From contig JADLAY010000003.1 in the NCBI GenBank assembly GCA_020849765.1, positions 186,001 to 250,000 on the forward strand: a DNA stretch of 64,000 nucleotides, given 5' to 3'. A model generated the notes under the pieces. That model searched no databases, was not told where the DNA came from, and saw only the letters and a list, made by a program, of their open reading frames with translations. Origin of the DNA: Anaerolineae bacterium. Its GTDB lineage: Bacteria; Chloroflexota; Anaerolineae; Aggregatilineales; Phototrophicaceae. Each line of letters begins with the position of its first letter. The first letter of the stretch is position 1. The position numbers and the translations under genes are program-made. Shown here one piece after another: positions 44,801 to 54,385 of this stretch.

Positions 44801-47052
44801 GCAAGACACAAGAACTCGCACCGCGCATCCCATTGGCGATCCTCGCCATCACCCTGCTCATCACGTTCTTCCGGCTGCTGTTGGGCGAAGTCTTCGTCTG
44901 GGGACTGCCGACGCTTCAATTCTATCCCTGGCGGCTGTACGCGCTCGATCTGCTCGGCAGTGGGCAGCTCCCGCTCTGGAATCCCTACAATGGCGCGGGC
45001 GCACCGCTGTTCGCTAACTACCAGACGGCGCTGCTCTACCCGCTCAACTGGCCGAGCTTCGTGCTGCCTGTCGCCTGGTCGATGAGCGTCATCGCCGTGC
45101 TGCACCTGTTCATCGCCGGGTGGGGCATGTGGACCTTCACCGGCAGATTAGGTTACGGCACGCTGGGACGCGGGCTCAGCGCGCTCGGCTTCGGCATGAC
45201 GAGCTACCTGATCGCGCGCATGGGCACCTTCCCGATCATCAGCGCGGCGGCCTGGCTGCCCTGGCTGATGTGGGCGGCGCACGGCGTCATCCGCGAGCGA
45301 CGGCGCATTGACGCGGCGTGGCTGGCGACCTTCACCGCTTTGCTGCTGCTGGCAGGTCACGCCCAAACCGCCTGGTACAGCCTGCTGCTGACCGGTATTT
45401 ATGCCCTATGGCTGCTCCTGAGGACGCGCCCGCTGCGGTGGCAGAGCCTGCTCGTGCTGGCTGCCGTGCTTTTGCTCGGTGCGGGCATCGCAGGCGTCCA
45501 ACTCGCGGCAACCGGCGAACTGCTACAGCAATCCCAGCGCGCGACCGGCGTCGATTACGACCTGGCGATGAACTTCAGCTATTCCCCGCTTAAGATCTTT
45601 AACTTCATCGCGCCCAACCTGATCGGTAATCCCGGCAACGGCTCCTACCTGGGCAACGATGTCTTCTTCGAGGATGCAGTCTACATCGGCCTGATCCCGC
45701 TCGTGAGCGCGATTGCTGCCGTCATCGGCTGGATTCGCGGGCAGCGCGTGAAGACCTATCCCGCGGCGTTTGCAGCCGTCCCCTTCTGGCTGGTGATCGT
45801 CATCTTCGCCTTCATCCTGGCACTGGGACGCAACACGCCGATCTTCCCCTTCCTCTACGACCATGTGCCGACGTTCGGAATGTTTCAAGCGCCGGTGCGC
45901 TGGCACCTGTGGACGGTCTTCGGCCTGTGTCTGCTGGCGGGCGCGGGCGTCGAGGCCTGGGGTCGGTCACGCTCGGCCAAGCGCTGGGCGGGACGACTGA
46001 CCGCCGCCAGCGTGGCCGCCCTGCTGGCCGGAGTCCTGGCGCCAATTGCCTTCGAAGCCGGGCACAGCGGCCAGCTCGTCACGCTGCTGCGCGGGCTGTT
46101 CCCGCTCGGCTTGATCGGCACGGCAGCCGGGCTGCTCTCGACGGTACAGCCCGAACGCAGCAAGGCGCGTTACGCCCGCTGGTCGCTGGCGGTGTTGTTC
46201 CTCGTCGCTGCCGATCTGGGTTGGGCGACCGTCGGTTTGAATCCGACGCTGCCCGCCAGCTACAGCATGGCACCCAGGTCAGAGGCCACAGAGGCGCGCG
46301 CCTACTGGCCTGATGACGCAGAAGAGCACGTCAAGTTCGATGTTCTGTTCCAGCCGGGCAATTACGGCGCTGCGGTGGGCCAGTGGGATACCGTCAAAGC
46401 GAGCGATCTGCCTGATCTGAACATCCTCGACCGGCTGCCGCTGCTCAACAACTTCGATCCGCTGCGCGTTGGCCATTACGAGACGCTCACGCGCGCCATC
46501 GAAGCTGCCGCCGTAGACGATGAGCGCTTGTTCGTCGCGGCAAACGTTGACAGCGTCTACACCGCGGACGGCGCACGCCAGTCGCTCGACATCGACACGG
46601 CGCGTGCCTGGCTCGTCAGCGACTGTTTGCTGAACGACGAGGCAAATCTGGCGGATTGGAATCCGCGCACGACCGTGCTCCTGGAAGCTGAGCAGGCCTG
46701 CGTCGAATCGAGCGAGGAGTCGTCACCCGCGGGCACGGTTCTCGCCCTGGAAGATCGGGCCAACGAGGTCGTCGTCTCGGTCGAGGTCGAGCGGCCGGGC
46801 TGGCTGGTGCTGGCGGATACGTTCTATCCCGGCTGGAAAGCCGACGTTAACGGGGCACCTGCGACCATCGAACGGGCCAACATCGCCTTCCGTGCTGTCG
46901 CCGTGACACCCGGCGCGCGCACCGTACGTTTTGTCTACCAGCCGGACTGGCTGACGCCCGCGGCGTTCATCAGTCTGGTTTCGCTGCTGGGGCTGCTCGT
47001 GCTGTTCAGAAGCAGCGGCAGGACGCCAGTGAAACAACCAAGTGATCTTTAG
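44797..47052 (+). CDS. YfhO family membrane protein, cluster gene 3
   Basis: 751 residues. The N-terminal helix is followed by FVWGLPTLQFYPWRLYALDLL, then LPLWNPYNGAGAPLFANYQTAL and a helix-rich region. The C-terminus is the YfhO-type beta module RPGWLVLADTFYPGWKADVNG then ARTVRFVYQPDW with a final helix, which is the clearest family signature in the cluster. YfhO is thought to transfer a sugar from a polyprenyl-phosphate to a surface polymer; the donor and acceptor here are unknown. The start overlaps the preceding stop (ATGA). Its length is slightly under the usual 800 or more residues. Confidence 0.75.
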   Translation: MSKTQELAPRIPLAILAITLLITFFRLLLGEVFVWGLPTLQFYPWRLYALDLLGSGQLPLWNPYNGAGAPLFANYQTALLYPLNWPSFVLPVAWSMSVIAVLHLFIAGWGMWTFTGRLGYGTLGRGLSALGFGMTSYLIARMGTFPIISAAAWLPWLMWAAHGVIRERRRIDAAWLATFTALLLLAGHAQTAWYSLLLTGIYALWLLLRTRPLRWQSLLVLAAVLLLGAGIAGVQLAATGELLQQSQRATGVDYDLAMNFSYSPLKIFNFIAPNLIGNPGNGSYLGNDVFFEDAVYIGLIPLVSAIAAVIGWIRGQRVKTYPAAFAAVPFWLVIVIFAFILALGRNTPIFPFLYDHVPTFGMFQAPVRWHLWTVFGLCLLAGAGVEAWGRSRSAKRWAGRLTAASVAALLAGVLAPIAFEAGHSGQLVTLLRGLFPLGLIGTAAGLLSTVQPERSKARYARWSLAVLFLVAADLGWATVGLNPTLPASYSMAPRSEATEARAYWPDDAEEHVKFDVLFQPGNYGAAVGQWDTVKASDLPDLNILDRLPLLNNFDPLRVGHYETLTRAIEAAAVDDERLFVAANVDSVYTADGARQSLDIDTARAWLVSDCLLNDEANLADWNPRTTVLLEAEQACVESSEESSPAGTVLALEDRANEVVVSVEVERPGWLVLADTFYPGWKADVNGAPATIERANIAFRAVAVTPGARTVRFVYQPDWLTPAAFISLVSLLGLLVLFRSSGRTPVKQPSDL

Positions 47053-47100
47053 GGGCTATGGCCGATAGTCCCATTATCCGCCCAGAAAGGATAGGAACGG

Positions 47101-48558
47101 ATGAAAGCGCTGACGATTGAACGCACGGCCAAAATCCTGATCTTCGTGCTGCTGTTTGCGATGGCGACGCGCATCCCACTCGACACTGACGTGTGGTGGC
47201 ACATTCGCAGCGGCGAGTACACGCTGAACAATGGCATGATCTACAGCGACCCATTCTCATCGACGATGCAGGGGCAGCCCTGGGTCAACCACAGTTGGGG
47301 CTCGCAGATCATCCTCTACGTCACCTACAACCTGCTCGGCGACTTTGGTTTGGCGATGTTCACGGCCGTGCTGGCGACGGCGGGCATGTTCATCCTTTAC
47401 CAGGCTTCGTACGGCAACGTCTACCTGCGCGCGTTCGTGCTCGTGCTTGGTGCGGCGACGGCGGCGGTCTTCTGGTCGCCCCGCCCGCAGATGTTTTCGT
47501 TCTTATTCAGCGCCGTCGTCTTCTTGCTGATTCACCTGTTCAAGCGCAAGAACAAAGATCTGTTATGGGCGCTGCCGCCTTTATTCGCCATCTGGGGCAA
47601 CCTGCACGCCGGGTTCTCGATCGGCTTCATCTTCCTGATCATCACGATCGTCGGCGAAACCCTGGGCAACATCACCAACCCCGGCGGCGCTGACGTCGTG
47701 CCCTGGCGCGGCGTGCGCAAGCTGGTGATCGTCACGCTGGTTTCGGTCGTGGCGCTGGTCATCAATCCGTATGGCCTGAATATGCTGGCCGTGCCGTTCC
47801 AGACGCTGGGGATCGGTGCCCTGCGCGACAACATCCAGGAGTGGATGTCGCCCAACTTCCACGAGGCCACGACCTGGCCGTTCGTGCTGCTGCTGCTATC
47901 CCTGCTCGGCGCGGCGGGCGCCAGCGTGATGCGCCTCGACTGGTCGGAGTATCTGCTCTGCGCCGTCACTGCCTTCATGGCGTTGCTGGCCGGGCGCAAC
48001 ATCGCCATTTTCGCCATCGTCGCCACGCCAGTGCTGTCCTACCATCTCGACTCGATTCTGAAGGAGCGCGGCTGGGCCTTTGAGCCACTGCAGCGAGTCA
48101 GTTCGCGCATCGGGCTGATCAACGCGATCCTGCTCGGACTCGTCTGCCTGGGCGCGCTGATCAAGGTCGTCAGCGTGCTCGACGCCAATGCCGTCAACGA
48201 GGCCAAGAACGACGCTCTGCCGGTGCAGGCGGTCGATTACCTGCGCGAAAATCCGCCGGGCGTGCTCTTCAACAGCTATAACTGGGGCGGCTACCTGACC
48301 TACGCGCTGCCGGAGACGCCTGTCTTCGTCGATGGGCGCACCGATCTGTATGGCGACGCGTTCCTGAAACGCTACATCGACGCCGCCACCGGCCGCGATT
48401 GGCAGGATCTCTTCGGCGAGTACAACGTCGATACGGTGCTGGTCGAACCCGGCAGTGGATTGGCAAACGCACTGCGCGCAGACCCGGATTGGAGTGTCGA
48501 GTATGAAGACCAGCTCGCGGTCATCTTCGAGCAGGCGGCGGGGCAAAGCGCCGGATAG
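47101..48558 (+). CDS. polytopic membrane protein, GT-C-like, cluster gene 4
   Basis: 485 residues with about 10 helices. After the first helix the loop reads RIPLDTDVWWHIRSGEY and PFSSTMQGQPWVNHSWGSQ. The DTDVWWHI element places an Asp and a His where GT-C enzymes hold their catalytic acidic residue. It closes with a short soluble part, VFVDGRTDLYGDAFLKRYIDA. Families like this are abundant in Chloroflexota and Planctomycetota and are mostly uncharacterised. It follows gene 3 after a 48-base gap with GGATAGGAACGG as ribosome site and overlaps gene 5 by 56 bases. Confidence 0.68.
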   Translation: MKALTIERTAKILIFVLLFAMATRIPLDTDVWWHIRSGEYTLNNGMIYSDPFSSTMQGQPWVNHSWGSQIILYVTYNLLGDFGLAMFTAVLATAGMFILYQASYGNVYLRAFVLVLGAATAAVFWSPRPQMFSFLFSAVVFLLIHLFKRKNKDLLWALPPLFAIWGNLHAGFSIGFIFLIITIVGETLGNITNPGGADVVPWRGVRKLVIVTLVSVVALVINPYGLNMLAVPFQTLGIGALRDNIQEWMSPNFHEATTWPFVLLLLSLLGAAGASVMRLDWSEYLLCAVTAFMALLAGRNIAIFAIVATPVLSYHLDSILKERGWAFEPLQRVSSRIGLINAILLGLVCLGALIKVVSVLDANAVNEAKNDALPVQAVDYLRENPPGVLFNSYNWGGYLTYALPETPVFVDGRTDLYGDAFLKRYIDAATGRDWQDLFGEYNVDTVLVEPGSGLANALRADPDWSVEYEDQLAVIFEQAAGQSAG

Positions 48559-49816
48559 AACAGCGCAAGGTGAATGGGGTCGTCCGGGTCTGCTGGGCGA
48601 CTTCCGCCTGCTGCTGATCCTGTTCGTCGGCTTCCGGCTGATGATGCTGATGGTCTACCAGCCGCTGCTGCTCGAAGGCATCGAGCGCGGCGTCAGCGCG
48701 GGCGGCGATTTCGGCACCTATTTCAACCTGGGCGCGTTGACCGGCCAGGGATTGCTGCCCTTTCGCGATTGGTGGAGTGAATTCCCGCCGATCCCGTCGT
48801 ACCTGATCACCATCGTCTACCAGCTTGCGGGCGCGGAGCCGAATTACACGGCCTTTGCGTCGCTGCTGGGCATTCTGATGCTGATCTGCGACGCGGGCAT
48901 TCTGGCACTCGTCCGCCGCATCGGGACGCATCTGCACGGCAGCCAGACGGGCATGGCGCTGGCCTGGATCTACGCGGTCATGCTGGCGCCCGCCGTGCTC
49001 ATCTGGTGGAATTTCGAGCCGTTAGTCGCCTTCTTCTTGCTGCTGAGCCTCACCTGGCTGATCGAGAAGCAGGACGTGCGCTCGGCGGTCGCCGCCGCCA
49101 TAGGCGCGCTGGTTAAGTTCACACCGGCGCTCTTGATCGGCGCTGCCTGGCGCTTCCGTCAAAGGGCCGACGCGCTGCGCTTCAGCGCCATCGTCGTCGC
49201 CGGATTCGGGCTCGTCTATGGCCTGCTGCTGGCGCAAAACGCGCAGATGACGCTGCCGTCGCTGACGGCACAGTTCGGCAAAGCGTCGTACGGCACCGTC
49301 TGGGCGCTGATCGACGGCAACTACCGCACGGGCAACTTCGGCCCAATTGTGGACAGACTCGATCCGGCCAAAGCGGGCGAACTCCAGGGCAGCCCGTCGG
49401 TCATCCCCGGCTGGCTGCGGCTGGCCGCTGCGGGCGCGGTGGGGCTGTTCGTCTACGCGCGGACGCGCCGCTTCGATTCGCGCGGGCTGGTCGCTTTCGT
49501 CGCCATCACGCTGCTGATCTTCTTCTTGCAGGCGCAGGGCTGGAGCACACAGTGGCAGGCCCAGATCATCCCGCTGATGCTGCTGGCGCTGCCGACGCGC
49601 AACGTCATCCTGGGGCTCGTTATGCTGAGTCTGGCCTCGTTTGCGGAATATCCGTTCCTGTTCATCCGCACAGCGGAGACCGGCGGCGTGCTGACCGGCG
49701 CGCTGCAAATGCCGTTCGCCATGCTGGTGCTCGTACGCACGGGCATTCTGATCGCCTTCTGCCTGGCGCTCTACCAGAAGCTACGCCAGGAGCCCACGCC
49801 GGAGCTTGATACATGA
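48503..49816 (+). CDS. polytopic membrane protein, GT87/DUF2029-like, cluster gene 5
   Basis: 437 residues from the ATG at 48503 (GGAG eight bases upstream), which lies inside the end of gene 4; a GTG at 48455 is an alternative. The basic N-terminus (MKTSSRSSSSRRRGK) precedes about ten helices. The first loop has SAGGDFGTYFNLGALTGQG and PFRDWWSEFPPIPSYLI, and helix 5 has LVKFTPALLIGAAW, both seen in GT87-like mannosyltransferase-type membrane proteins. The catalytic Asp would be in GGDFGTYF. The exact substrate is not known. Ends in a 4-base overlap with gene 6. Confidence 0.68.
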   Translation: MKTSSRSSSSRRRGKAPDRTAQGEWGRPGLLGDFRLLLILFVGFRLMMLMVYQPLLLEGIERGVSAGGDFGTYFNLGALTGQGLLPFRDWWSEFPPIPSYLITIVYQLAGAEPNYTAFASLLGILMLICDAGILALVRRIGTHLHGSQTGMALAWIYAVMLAPAVLIWWNFEPLVAFFLLLSLTWLIEKQDVRSAVAAAIGALVKFTPALLIGAAWRFRQRADALRFSAIVVAGFGLVYGLLLAQNAQMTLPSLTAQFGKASYGTVWALIDGNYRTGNFGPIVDRLDPAKAGELQGSPSVIPGWLRLAAAGAVGLFVYARTRRFDSRGLVAFVAITLLIFFLQAQGWSTQWQAQIIPLMLLALPTRNVILGLVMLSLASFAEYPFLFIRTAETGGVLTGALQMPFAMLVLVRTGILIAFCLALYQKLRQEPTPELDT

Positions 49817-51384
49817 AACGGCTGCCGGTTCCGCTACGCTTCATCGTCGTCGCGCTGATCGCCGCCTTCGTGATCGTACGCGCGATTCCAGCGCCCACCT
49901 ATACCGACGCCTACTATCACTACAACGCGGCGACCCGGCTGGTGAGCGGCCAGGGCCTGACCGACGCCTACCTGTGGAACTACATCGGCGCACCGTCCAG
50001 CCTGCCCGCACCGTCGCATCTCTACTGGATGCCGCTCACGTCGATCACAGCAGCGGTCGGCATGGGACTGCTCAACGCGCCCGGCGACCCTCGCGCCGCG
50101 CAGATCCTGTTCATCCCGATGCTGGCGACCGTCGCCTGCGTCGGCTTCTGGCTCGGTGCGCGCCTGGGCGGCAGCAAAACTCACGGCTGGTACGCCGGGC
50201 TGCTGACGATTTTGAGCGGTCTGTTCGCCGGGTTCTGGGGTGCGATCGACACGTTCACGCCCTATGCATTCGCCGGATCGGTTGGCCTGGTCGCGCTCGG
50301 CCTGGGCGTCGAACGGCGTAGGGCGGGCTGGTGGGTGCTGGCGGGCGTTTGTGCCGCGCTGGCGCATCTGACCCGCGCCGACGGCATCCTGCTCTTGATC
50401 GTCGGCTTTCTCGTCCTGCTCTGGCCATGGGACAGGCTCTCGCTGAGCAAGCGTTTGATTACGATGGCAATCATGACCGCCGCCTATCTGATCGTGATGG
50501 CACCCTGGTTCATCCGCAATCTGAATCTGGTCGGCAGCCCCCTACCGGTCGGCGGCGCGCAGGCGATCTGGTTTCGCACCTACGACGAGATCTTCAGCTT
50601 TCCGCCGGTCTCCAGCCCACAGACCCTGTTCGCCGACGGCATCGGCGTGTTCTTGCAGTCGCGCTGGCTGGCGCTGACGCAGAACCTGGGCACCTTCGTC
50701 GTCGTCGAAGGCTGGGTCATTCTGACGCCCTTCATGCTGGTCGGCCTGTGGCAGCGGCGCCAGGTGCTGCTCGTGCGCCCGTTCTGGCTCTACGCGCTCG
50801 GCCTGCACCTGGCGATGACGTTCGTCTTCCCATTTCCCGGTTATCGCGGCGGATTGTTCCACTCGGCGGCGGCGCTGGTGCCCTGGTGGGCGGCGCTCGG
50901 CATCGTCGGGCTGCACGGCGCGATTGATTGGGCCGCGCGCAAACGTCGGCGCTGGAATGCGAAGACGGCCAGGCCGGTCTTCTCCGCCGGTGTGCTCATG
51001 CTCGCCCTGGCGCTGACCGTGTTCGGCATCCTGCGCCAGCAGGCCAAACCCGGCGATGCGGCGCAATTGATGGCCGAGCTTGCCTCCAAACTGCCGCAGG
51101 ACGCTCGTCTGATGGTCAACGACCCGGCGGCCATCTATTACTACACCGGGCGCAGCAGTGTCGTGCTGCCTAACGAGGCACCGGAAGTGATCCAGGAAAT
51201 CGCGACGCGCTACGACATCGACTATCTGCTGATCCAATTCCAGACGCTGGCCGATGGCTCGCGCCTGGCCGCCATCCCGGAGCCGCTCACCCCGATGCTC
51301 GACACGCCCCCGGCCTTCCTGACCCCTGTTCCGCTTGATTATGCTGACGCGAGGTTATATGCGATCGACCACCCTGCTCCGTAG
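49813..51384 (+). CDS. polytopic membrane protein, PMT/ArnT-like, cluster gene 6
   Basis: 523 residues with about 11 helices. The first extracytoplasmic loop contains PTYTDAYYHYNAATRLVSGQG. The Asp-x-x-Tyr-His-Tyr element and the following SHLYWMPL are the hallmarks of oligosaccharyl- and mannosyl-type GT-C proteins (STT3/PMT_2-like). A short soluble C-terminal region (DARLMVNDPAAIYYYTGR) has the same style as genes 1 and 7. Overlaps gene 5 by 4 bases and gene 7 by 26 bases, so it is translated in the same run. Donor and acceptor are unknown. Confidence 0.7.
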   Translation: MKRLPVPLRFIVVALIAAFVIVRAIPAPTYTDAYYHYNAATRLVSGQGLTDAYLWNYIGAPSSLPAPSHLYWMPLTSITAAVGMGLLNAPGDPRAAQILFIPMLATVACVGFWLGARLGGSKTHGWYAGLLTILSGLFAGFWGAIDTFTPYAFAGSVGLVALGLGVERRRAGWWVLAGVCAALAHLTRADGILLLIVGFLVLLWPWDRLSLSKRLITMAIMTAAYLIVMAPWFIRNLNLVGSPLPVGGAQAIWFRTYDEIFSFPPVSSPQTLFADGIGVFLQSRWLALTQNLGTFVVVEGWVILTPFMLVGLWQRRQVLLVRPFWLYALGLHLAMTFVFPFPGYRGGLFHSAAALVPWWAALGIVGLHGAIDWAARKRRRWNAKTARPVFSAGVLMLALALTVFGILRQQAKPGDAAQLMAELASKLPQDARLMVNDPAAIYYYTGRSSVVLPNEAPEVIQEIATRYDIDYLLIQFQTLADGSRLAAIPEPLTPMLDTPPAFLTPVPLDYADARLYAIDHPAP

Positions 51385-52921
51385 AGGCGACCTCGCGATC
51401 GGGCTGGTCGCCGCCGGGCTGGCGCTGCTCTATATCTGGGCGGCGGGCGGTGGCTTCCCGCTCGATGACAGTTGGATTCACCAGACCTATGGCCGCAATC
51501 TGGCGCAGTATGGCGAGTGGGCCTTCACAACGGGCACACCGAGCACCGCCTCGACTTCCCCGCTCTACACGGTGATGCTCGCCATCGGCTATCGGCTCGG
51601 CGTCGCGACCGGCTTGTGGACGCACGGCCTGGGCATCCTCTGCCTGATCGTGACCGGGATCATTGGCTCACGGATGGCGACGCGCCTGCTGCCCGATCAG
51701 CGCAACATCGGCCTCTACACCGGGCTGGCGCTGGTGGCGGAGTGGCATTTGATCTGGGCGGCGGATGCGGGCATGGAGACGATGGTCTTCAGCATGTTGA
51801 CGCTGGTCTTGATCGGGTGGACGTGGCGCGAGCTCGATCCGCCGCAGGACGGGCGGCGCTCGTTCATCGTGCGCGGCGCGGTCTTCGGCGTCATGGCCGG
51901 GTTGGCGACGCTGGCGCGCCCGGAAGGCGCGATGCTCGCGGGTATGATCGGCCTGGCCCTGTTGATTGCGCGCCCGCACATGACCTGGGCCAACGTCATC
52001 ACATGGGGTGCGGCCGCGGTCGTCGCTTTTGGCGTCGTGCTTGCGCCCTATGTGAGCTTCAATCTGCAACTGATGGGCGGTCTGCTGCCGAACACCGCCG
52101 CCTCCAAGCGCGCCGATCTGGTTTTGCTGTTCGACGTCCCCTACCTCGCGCGCGTCGTCAATATGATCCTGCCGCTGACCGCGAGCGGTCTCCTGCTTCT
52201 GATCCCCGGCGTCGCCGTCTTCGTGGCGGAGCAATGGCGCCGTCTGCGCACGGATCGAAAATTCCTGCTCTATGGGCTGCCACTGGCCTGGAGCATCGGG
52301 CTGGTCTTGCTCTACTCTGCGTATTTGCCGGCCTATTTCCAGCATGGCCGCTACGTCATCCCCGCGGTTCCGGCGTTTGTCGTCACCGGCGTGACGGGCA
52401 CAGCGATGCTGGTGCATCAGGTGCGGCGCTCACGCGTGGGCCGCGTGCTGTCGCGCGCGCTCGTGCTGGCGACGGTCGCCGTCTTCGCGGTCATGGCACT
52501 GGGACTGGGCTTATCCGCGTACCAGAAGGACGTGTCGATCATCGACAACGAGATGGTGCGCGCGGCACATTGGATCGCGGACAATCTGCCGGAAAATGAG
52601 CTGCTCGCCATCCACGACATCGGTGCCGTCGGCTTCTACGCGCCACGCCCGATCATCGATTTGGCTGGGTTGGTCAGCCCGGAACTGCTGCCGATCATCC
52701 CGATTGAGCTGCACGGCGAGGCGACCTGGAGTTTGCTGCGCGAGCGCGACGCCCGCTACGTGATGGGCTTCGCCGATCAACTGCCCGCAGCGAATCCGGA
52801 CGATTTGCGCCTGTGCCCGATCTTCCGCTCACGCGGCATGGATGCGGAAGTCAGCGACACCTACAACATGAGCATTTATCGGATTGTCTGGGATGAAGTG
52901 TGCCCGACGCGCCAGGGTTAG
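51359..52921 (+). CDS. polytopic membrane protein, PMT/ArnT-like, cluster gene 7
   Basis: 520 residues from the ATG at 51359 (GAGG five bases upstream), inside the end of gene 6; TTG 51335 and ATG 51341 are in-frame alternatives. The first loop reads GGGFPLDDSWIHQTYGRNLAQYG. The DDSWIH motif supplies the paired acidic residues typical of GT39/ArnT-like enzymes. About 11 helices follow, then a soluble C-terminal part with ELLAIHDIGAVGFYAPRPIIDLAG, which is common in this family. It is the last gene of the cluster and shares its stop region with the convergent yihY-like gene. Confidence 0.72.
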   Translation: MRSTTLLRRGDLAIGLVAAGLALLYIWAAGGGFPLDDSWIHQTYGRNLAQYGEWAFTTGTPSTASTSPLYTVMLAIGYRLGVATGLWTHGLGILCLIVTGIIGSRMATRLLPDQRNIGLYTGLALVAEWHLIWAADAGMETMVFSMLTLVLIGWTWRELDPPQDGRRSFIVRGAVFGVMAGLATLARPEGAMLAGMIGLALLIARPHMTWANVITWGAAAVVAFGVVLAPYVSFNLQLMGGLLPNTAASKRADLVLLFDVPYLARVVNMILPLTASGLLLLIPGVAVFVAEQWRRLRTDRKFLLYGLPLAWSIGLVLLYSAYLPAYFQHGRYVIPAVPAFVVTGVTGTAMLVHQVRRSRVGRVLSRALVLATVAVFAVMALGLGLSAYQKDVSIIDNEMVRAAHWIADNLPENELLAIHDIGAVGFYAPRPIIDLAGLVSPELLPIIPIELHGEATWSLLRERDARYVMGFADQLPAANPDDLRLCPIFRSRGMDAEVSDTYNMSIYRIVWDEVCPTRQG

Positions 52922-53823
52922 GCGTCGTCGTCGTCCTCGTCTTCGCTCAGTTCGAGCCAGTCGTTGAGGCGCGCGCATAACTCGGCGCTGAATAAGAAGA
53001 TGGCGGCGACGAGATAGGCCCAGAACAGGAGCACGATCACCGTCGCCAGGCTGCTGTAGACGAACTGGTAGTTCGCCACGTTGTTCAAGTACCAGCCAAA
53101 ACTCGATTTCGCCAGTTCCCAGCCGACCGCCCCGACGATTGCGGCAGGCCAGACCGCATCCCATTTGACGGCGCGGGCGGGCACGTAGCGAAACAGCAGG
53201 GCGAAGATAACCATGTCGAGCGCAAACGGCAGGAAATAGGCGCCAATGGTCAGCCAGATCGAAGGCCGTTCGAGCAGCAGCGCATTGAGCAGACGCTGTG
53301 CGGCGGAAGTGACGAACGACGCGCCAACCAGCACGACCAGGATCAGCGTCATGACGACCGCGATCAGGCGCTGGCGCCAGATGCTGCGACTTTCCGGCAC
53401 GCGAAAGATGTGATCGAGCGAAGTCGTGATGTTGGTGAACAGGCCGAGACCCGACCAGGACAGGCCGACGATCGCGATCAGGCCGAACGACTGGCTCTGA
53501 TCCAGCGCCGCTGTGAGATTCGTCTCGACCAGATCGAAGACCTGATTGGCCGACGTCGGCAGGAAGTTGCTCAGCCCAAGCTGGATCTGCTGCTGCGCGA
53601 CGACAGGGCCAAGAATGCGGCTGATGACGACCGCCAACAGCAATGACAGCGGAAAAATCGAAAAGATCGCATAGTAGGCAAGCGCAGCTGCCTGGCGCGT
53701 GCCATAGCGCATGAAACCCTGGATCACCCCGCGCAGGTAGAGCGGCAGCGACCGGGTTTTGTCAGGTTGTTTGGCCCACCACCGAACCAATGATGTGCTC
53801 AACGGATCGGGAACACGCACCAT
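52918..53823 (-). CDS. YihY/BrkB (virulence factor BrkB) family membrane protein
   Basis: 301 residues from the ATG at 53823 (a GTG directly upstream is the alternative). About six membrane helices. The family pattern is clear: GFMRYGTRQAAALAYYAIFS near the N-terminus, GLSWSGLGLFTNITTSLDHIF in the middle, AIVGAVGWELAKSSFGWYL, and VIVLLFWAYLVAAIFLFSAELCARL at the end. These were once named ribonuclease BN by mistake; they are membrane proteins of unknown transport role. The acidic tail SEDEDDDDA is a local feature. It converges on the last glycosyltransferase-like gene with a 4-base stop overlap. Confidence 0.92.
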   Translation of the reverse strand: MVRVPDPLSTSLVRWWAKQPDKTRSLPLYLRGVIQGFMRYGTRQAAALAYYAIFSIFPLSLLLAVVISRILGPVVAQQQIQLGLSNFLPTSANQVFDLVETNLTAALDQSQSFGLIAIVGLSWSGLGLFTNITTSLDHIFRVPESRSIWRQRLIAVVMTLILVVLVGASFVTSAAQRLLNALLLERPSIWLTIGAYFLPFALDMVIFALLFRYVPARAVKWDAVWPAAIVGAVGWELAKSSFGWYLNNVANYQFVYSSLATVIVLLFWAYLVAAIFLFSAELCARLNDWLELSEDEDDDDA

Positions 53824-53849
53824 CACTGAGCGACCTTGTCTTTTCCATC

Positions 53850-53877
53850 AGCATAGCAGAGAGTCCTGCATTTCCAA
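53850..53877 (-). promoter_or_regulatory. candidate extended -10 promoter of the yihY-like gene
   Basis: On the - strand the -35 TTGGAA (53872-53877) and -10 TATGCT (53850-53855) are 16 bases apart. The -10 has the extended TGC directly upstream. It stands about 20 bases before the start codon. Confidence 0.45.
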
Positions 53878-53889
53878 CGCCAAGATTCG

Positions 53890-53898
53890 TGTTACGAT
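53890..53898 (+). promoter_or_regulatory. candidate extended -10 promoter of the small membrane gene
   Basis: TGT-TACGAT, an extended -10 form, lies about 60 bases before the ATG at 53960. The -35 region (53870-53875) has no good match. It resembles the TGC-TACGAT element at 37425-37433. Confidence 0.35.
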
Positions 53899-53959
53899 GC
53901 ACTGTGACGAGGGAAAACCTCGTTTACGCGCGGATCATCGAGAGTGGAGTGCGTCCTGT

Positions 53960-54376
53960 ATGAATATCAATTTCGATGCCATCCTCAATCTGCTGAGTCT
54001 GTCGCCGTCAGGAGCGGTCGTGGGTTCGGCAGCAATCTGGAGCATCTTTCAGTATCTGATCTTCATTCTGGCCTTCCTGGCCTTGATCCTGATGCCGAAC
54101 AAGAACCTGCCCTCGACGCTTCTGATCGCGTTCGTTCTGATGGCGGTCATCGTCGCCAAGCTGGCCGTGGCCGGGGCGGCCATTTCGCCATTCTTCCAGG
54201 CGCGCGCGCTCGGCATTTTGTTCTTGAATGCCACTACATCGCTGTTTCCTTTCCTCGTCGCGGGTATGACGCGCACCCGCAAGCGCAGCAACCCGGTCGT
54301 CCCCATCGGGATTTTCATGGGCATCATCGGCGGCGTTTACACCTTCGCCTACTGGTACTTCGTCCAGCAGTTCTGA
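53960..54376 (+). CDS. small membrane protein of unknown function
   Basis: 138 residues from the ATG at 53960 (GGAG ten bases upstream). Four predicted membrane helices (IWSIFQYLIFILAFLALILM, TLLIAFVLMAVIVAKLAVAG, ARALGILFLNATTSLFPFLV and IGIFMGIIGGVYTFAYWYF) connected by short loops with a basic TRTRKRS turn. No family is recognised. It precedes a GntR-type regulator gene with its own promoter and has no coding overlap with it. A 7-bp dyad follows at 54386-54407. Confidence 0.72.
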   Translation: MNINFDAILNLLSLSPSGAVVGSAAIWSIFQYLIFILAFLALILMPNKNLPSTLLIAFVLMAVIVAKLAVAGAAISPFFQARALGILFLNATTSLFPFLVAGMTRTRKRSNPVVPIGIFMGIIGGVYTFAYWYFVQQF

Positions 54377-54385
54377 GGCGCGCAG

